A stretch of 34,305 nucleotides of DNA from Deltaproteobacteria bacterium (GTDB taxonomy: Bacteria > Myxococcota_A > Polyangia > Haliangiales > Haliangiaceae), in contig JACCRC010000509.1 of NCBI GenBank assembly GCA_013813765.1, positions 1 through 34,305 of the forward strand. The letters run 5' to 3'. The first letter of the stretch is position 1. Each line of letters opens with the position of its first letter. The notes beneath the pieces were generated by a model that saw nothing but the letters and a program-made list of their open reading frames with translations, was not told the origin of the DNA and ran no database searches. Positions 32,591-34,305 of this stretch are shown piece after piece. The position numbers and the translations under genes were made by a program.

Positions 32591-33046
32591 ATGTCGCTCA
32601 CGCTTCGTAACACCAACGGTCAGAACAGCACCCCCACCCGCTACGTCACGCGCGATCCGTTCCACATGGCCCGCGAGCTTCTGTCCTGGGACCCGTTCTT
32701 CGGCGGTCGCCCGGCCACCGCGTTCGCGCCCGCCTTCGAGGTCAAGGAGACCTCCGAGGCGTTCGTCGTGAAGGCAGACCTGCCAGGCGTCTCCGAGGCG
32801 GACCTGGACATCGCGGTCCACAACAACGTCCTCTCCGTCAGCGGTAGCCGTGCCGCCGAGGAGCGCAAGGAGGGCGAGAGCTATGCCCTCTACGAGCGCC
32901 AGTTTGGTTCGTTCTCGCGCAGCTTCTCGCTGCCCGACATGGCAGACGGCGAGCGCGTCGAGGCCAAGCTCGAGAACGGCGTTCTCACGCTGACGATCGC
33001 GAAGAAGGCGGAGGCGAAGCCGCGGAAGATCGCGCTGAAGAAATGA
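32591..33046 (+). CDS. Small heat-shock protein Hsp20 (alpha-crystallin domain)
   Basis: The protein has 151 residues. A flexible N-terminal arm (1-45, with RDPFHMARELLSWDPFFGG) precedes the alpha-crystallin domain (about 46-140): FEVKETSEAFVVKADLPGVS, VHNNVLSVSGSRAAEERKEG, ERQFGSFSRSFSLPD and the conserved ENGVLTLTIAK. The C-terminus AEAKPRKIALKK ends in basic residues and has IAL in place of the usual I-x-I. It is an ATP-independent holdase in the cytoplasm. AGGAGG stands 9 bases upstream and is the best ribosome binding site in this part of the window, but it can be hidden in a hairpin. Confidence 0.95.
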   Translation: MSLTLRNTNGQNSTPTRYVTRDPFHMARELLSWDPFFGGRPATAFAPAFEVKETSEAFVVKADLPGVSEADLDIAVHNNVLSVSGSRAAEERKEGESYALYERQFGSFSRSFSLPDMADGERVEAKLENGVLTLTIAKKAEAKPRKIALKK

Positions 33047-33053
33047 GCGCGCG

Positions 33054-33773
33054 CTACCAGGCGTGCGTGTAGAAGTCGAGGAACGCGAGAGCGAGGCGCG
33101 CGAGGTCTTCCTTGGGCGCAACCGCGACCATCTGCTCGCGTGGCACCGGAGCGTCCTGGTACTCCGACACCACGCGGATCTGGTTCACCCCGTCGTTGTA
33201 GTAGAGCGCGTACGAGTTCGCGTACGACGCGTGGGGGTTGCCCGCCTCGTCGTTGCCGAAGAAGTGACCCACATGGTGGGTGTAGACCAGCGTCTGCCCT
33301 TTCAGGTCGACGGTGCCCATCTCCCACGTTGTGTCGGGGCGCATGCGCAGGTCTTCACCGATCAGAAACTTGAGATCGGTGTCCTCGCGCTCCTTCCACT
33401 TCTCGAGCGTCATCGGCGGACACGTGAAGCACGGCGTGATCGTCACCGTCGTTCCGATTTTCGGGCGCGGCGTCGTGAACCGCACGTCCATACCGTCCTG
33501 TGTGTTGCGGATGCGCTTCAGGAACGGCGGGTGATCGATCGCAGCGAGCCGCTTGAAGTCCGGATCGGTGAGCTTCGCGGTCGTCTTCTTCGGCGGCGTG
33601 CCGTCGCCCTTGGGCAGCACGATCGGGGCCTCGGCGGCGGATCCAGCAGAGCCCGCGCTGCCCGTGGTGGTTGCGGACCCCGCGCTCCCCGAACCGTTCG
33701 CGGGCTTGTCGGCGGCCTTGCTGCCGCACGCGGCGAAGAGGAGGAGGCTCAGCGAGACTACGAGGGTGCGCAC
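33054..33773 (-). CDS. Lipoprotein of unknown function
   Basis: The protein has 239 residues. A lipoprotein signal (MRTLVVSLSLLLFAACGSK, lipidated Cys 16) is followed by a Gly/Ser/Ala/Thr linker (about 17-50) that would extend the globular part from the membrane. The domain (about 65-239) has PCFTCPPMTLEKWKERED with a Cys-x-x-Cys pair, LVYTHHVGHFFG, and SYALYYNDGVNQIRVVSEYQ. I do not recognise the family. It faces hsp20 (convergent, 7 bases apart) and follows mntP by 16 bases on the same strand. Confidence 0.8.
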   Translation of the reverse strand: MRTLVVSLSLLLFAACGSKAADKPANGSGSAGSATTTGSAGSAGSAAEAPIVLPKGDGTPPKKTTAKLTDPDFKRLAAIDHPPFLKRIRNTQDGMDVRFTTPRPKIGTTVTITPCFTCPPMTLEKWKEREDTDLKFLIGEDLRMRPDTTWEMGTVDLKGQTLVYTHHVGHFFGNDEAGNPHASYANSYALYYNDGVNQIRVVSEYQDAPVPREQMVAVAPKEDLARLALAFLDFYTHAW

Positions 33774-33789
33774 GAGCGCGAGCCTAGCA

Positions 33790-34305
33790 TCACAGATGTT
33801 GCACGAGCACGCGGACTCCGAGCCCGATCAGCACGAGTCCTCCCAGGACCTCGAGCTTGCCCTCGAAGCCTTTGCCCACGGCGCGGCCCAGGCGGTACCC
33901 GATCACCGAGCACCCCAGGGTGATCGTGCCGATCAGCACGATCGCGAGCAGGGGAGGAACCGAGAGCATGGGGAGCGTCATTCCCGCCGCGGCCGCATCG
34001 ATGCTGGTTGCGAGGGCGAGCATGACGTAGGTGCCGACCCCGGCCTTGGGCGCTGCCTCCTCGCCGCCGCGCCACGCGTCCCACAGCATCTTGCCGCCGA
34101 TGCCGACGAGCAGGCCGAACGCGATCCAGTGATCGAACGCCTCGACGTACGGCCCGCCCCAGGCACCGAGTCCCCAGCCGAGCGCCGCCATCCCGGCCTG
34201 GAATACGCCGAACAGCACTGCGAGGATCAGCCCCTCGGACGCCTGGCGATGCAGCCCCCGCGCAGCCGCGACCGCCGTGGCATCCATCGCCAGACCGATC
34301 GAGAG
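33790..34305 (-). CDS. mntP: MntP-family manganese efflux pump, 5'-truncated by window edge
   Basis: 171 residues are visible and the frame is still open at base 34305. The first codons read LSIGLAMDATAVAAARG, matching the first conserved helix of MntP with its Asp, and ALATSIDAAAAGMTL has the second conserved Asp of the family. Five to six membrane helices are present, including ILAVLFGVFQAGMAALGWGL and LLAIVLIGTITLGCSVIGY. MntP exports Mn2+ across the inner membrane. The methionine in LAMDA is not the true start, since family members have about 10 residues before it, which lie outside the window. Any upstream manganese riboswitch would also be outside. Confidence 0.88.
   Translation of the reverse strand, partial: LSIGLAMDATAVAAARGLHRQASEGLILAVLFGVFQAGMAALGWGLGAWGGPYVEAFDHWIAFGLLVGIGGKMLWDAWRGGEEAAPKAGVGTYVMLALATSIDAAAAGMTLPMLSVPPLLAIVLIGTITLGCSVIGYRLGRAVGKGFEGKLEVLGGLVLIGLGVRVLVQHL

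Overview
The window is a high-GC, gene-dense bacterial chromosome segment with no tRNA, rRNA, CRISPR array, transposase or integrase and no gene-free stretch above about 200 bases. It holds a Tad pilus operon, two eukaryote-like Ser/Thr kinases, several lipoproteins with small-residue linkers, a thrombospondin-type-3 calcium-repeat lipoprotein, a PEGA/TPR outer-membrane protein and a protein with an AgmX-like C-terminal region. This mix suggests a predatory or soil-type member of the Myxococcota. That is an inference from gene content, not from a marker gene.

Left part (1-8761, minus strand): a compact tad/cpa operon reads right to left as flp pilin, a 30-residue membrane peptide, prepilin peptidase, TadE, CpaB, CpaC secretin, CpaE, TadA ATPase, TadB, TadC, a TadD-like TPR lipoprotein and a second lipoprotein cut by the window edge. 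Many junctions are 1-4 base start/stop overlaps. A sigma-54-like -24/-12 site lies upstream of flp.

Middle (8959-14054): a GNAT acetyltransferase overlaps an RluA-type pseudouridine synthase. These diverge from a GMC oxidoreductase, followed by an acyl-CoA dehydrogenase and a secreted M23 peptidase.

Arsenic block (14014-17289, plus strand): arsR, an AqpS-type aquaporin, arsM, a SigZ-like ECF sigma factor with a cysteine tail, and one gene fusing a three-cysteine ArsC arsenate reductase to an ArsN2-like acetyltransferase. Two related inverted repeats of ATCGT-N6-ACGAT type, one over the arsR start and one over the aquaporin start, are likely ArsR operators. ArsC would reduce arsenate, the channel would let arsenite leave, ArsM would methylate it, and the sigma factor could extend the response to other loci. 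This is the most distinctive system in the window.

Right part (17282-34305): an outer-membrane-like protein, a Ppx/GppA phosphatase, a PknB-like kinase with its PEGA/TPR neighbour, a VIT/AgmX-like protein, the heme O/heme A synthase operon (ctaA-ctaB-DUF420), a kinase-pseudokinase protein coupled to a ClC chloride transporter, a calcium-repeat lipoprotein, a pair of hairpin repeats, HrpB helicase, a double hot-dog thioesterase-like protein, an Hsp20 gene whose ribosome binding site can be sequestered in a hairpin, a lipoprotein and a truncated mntP.
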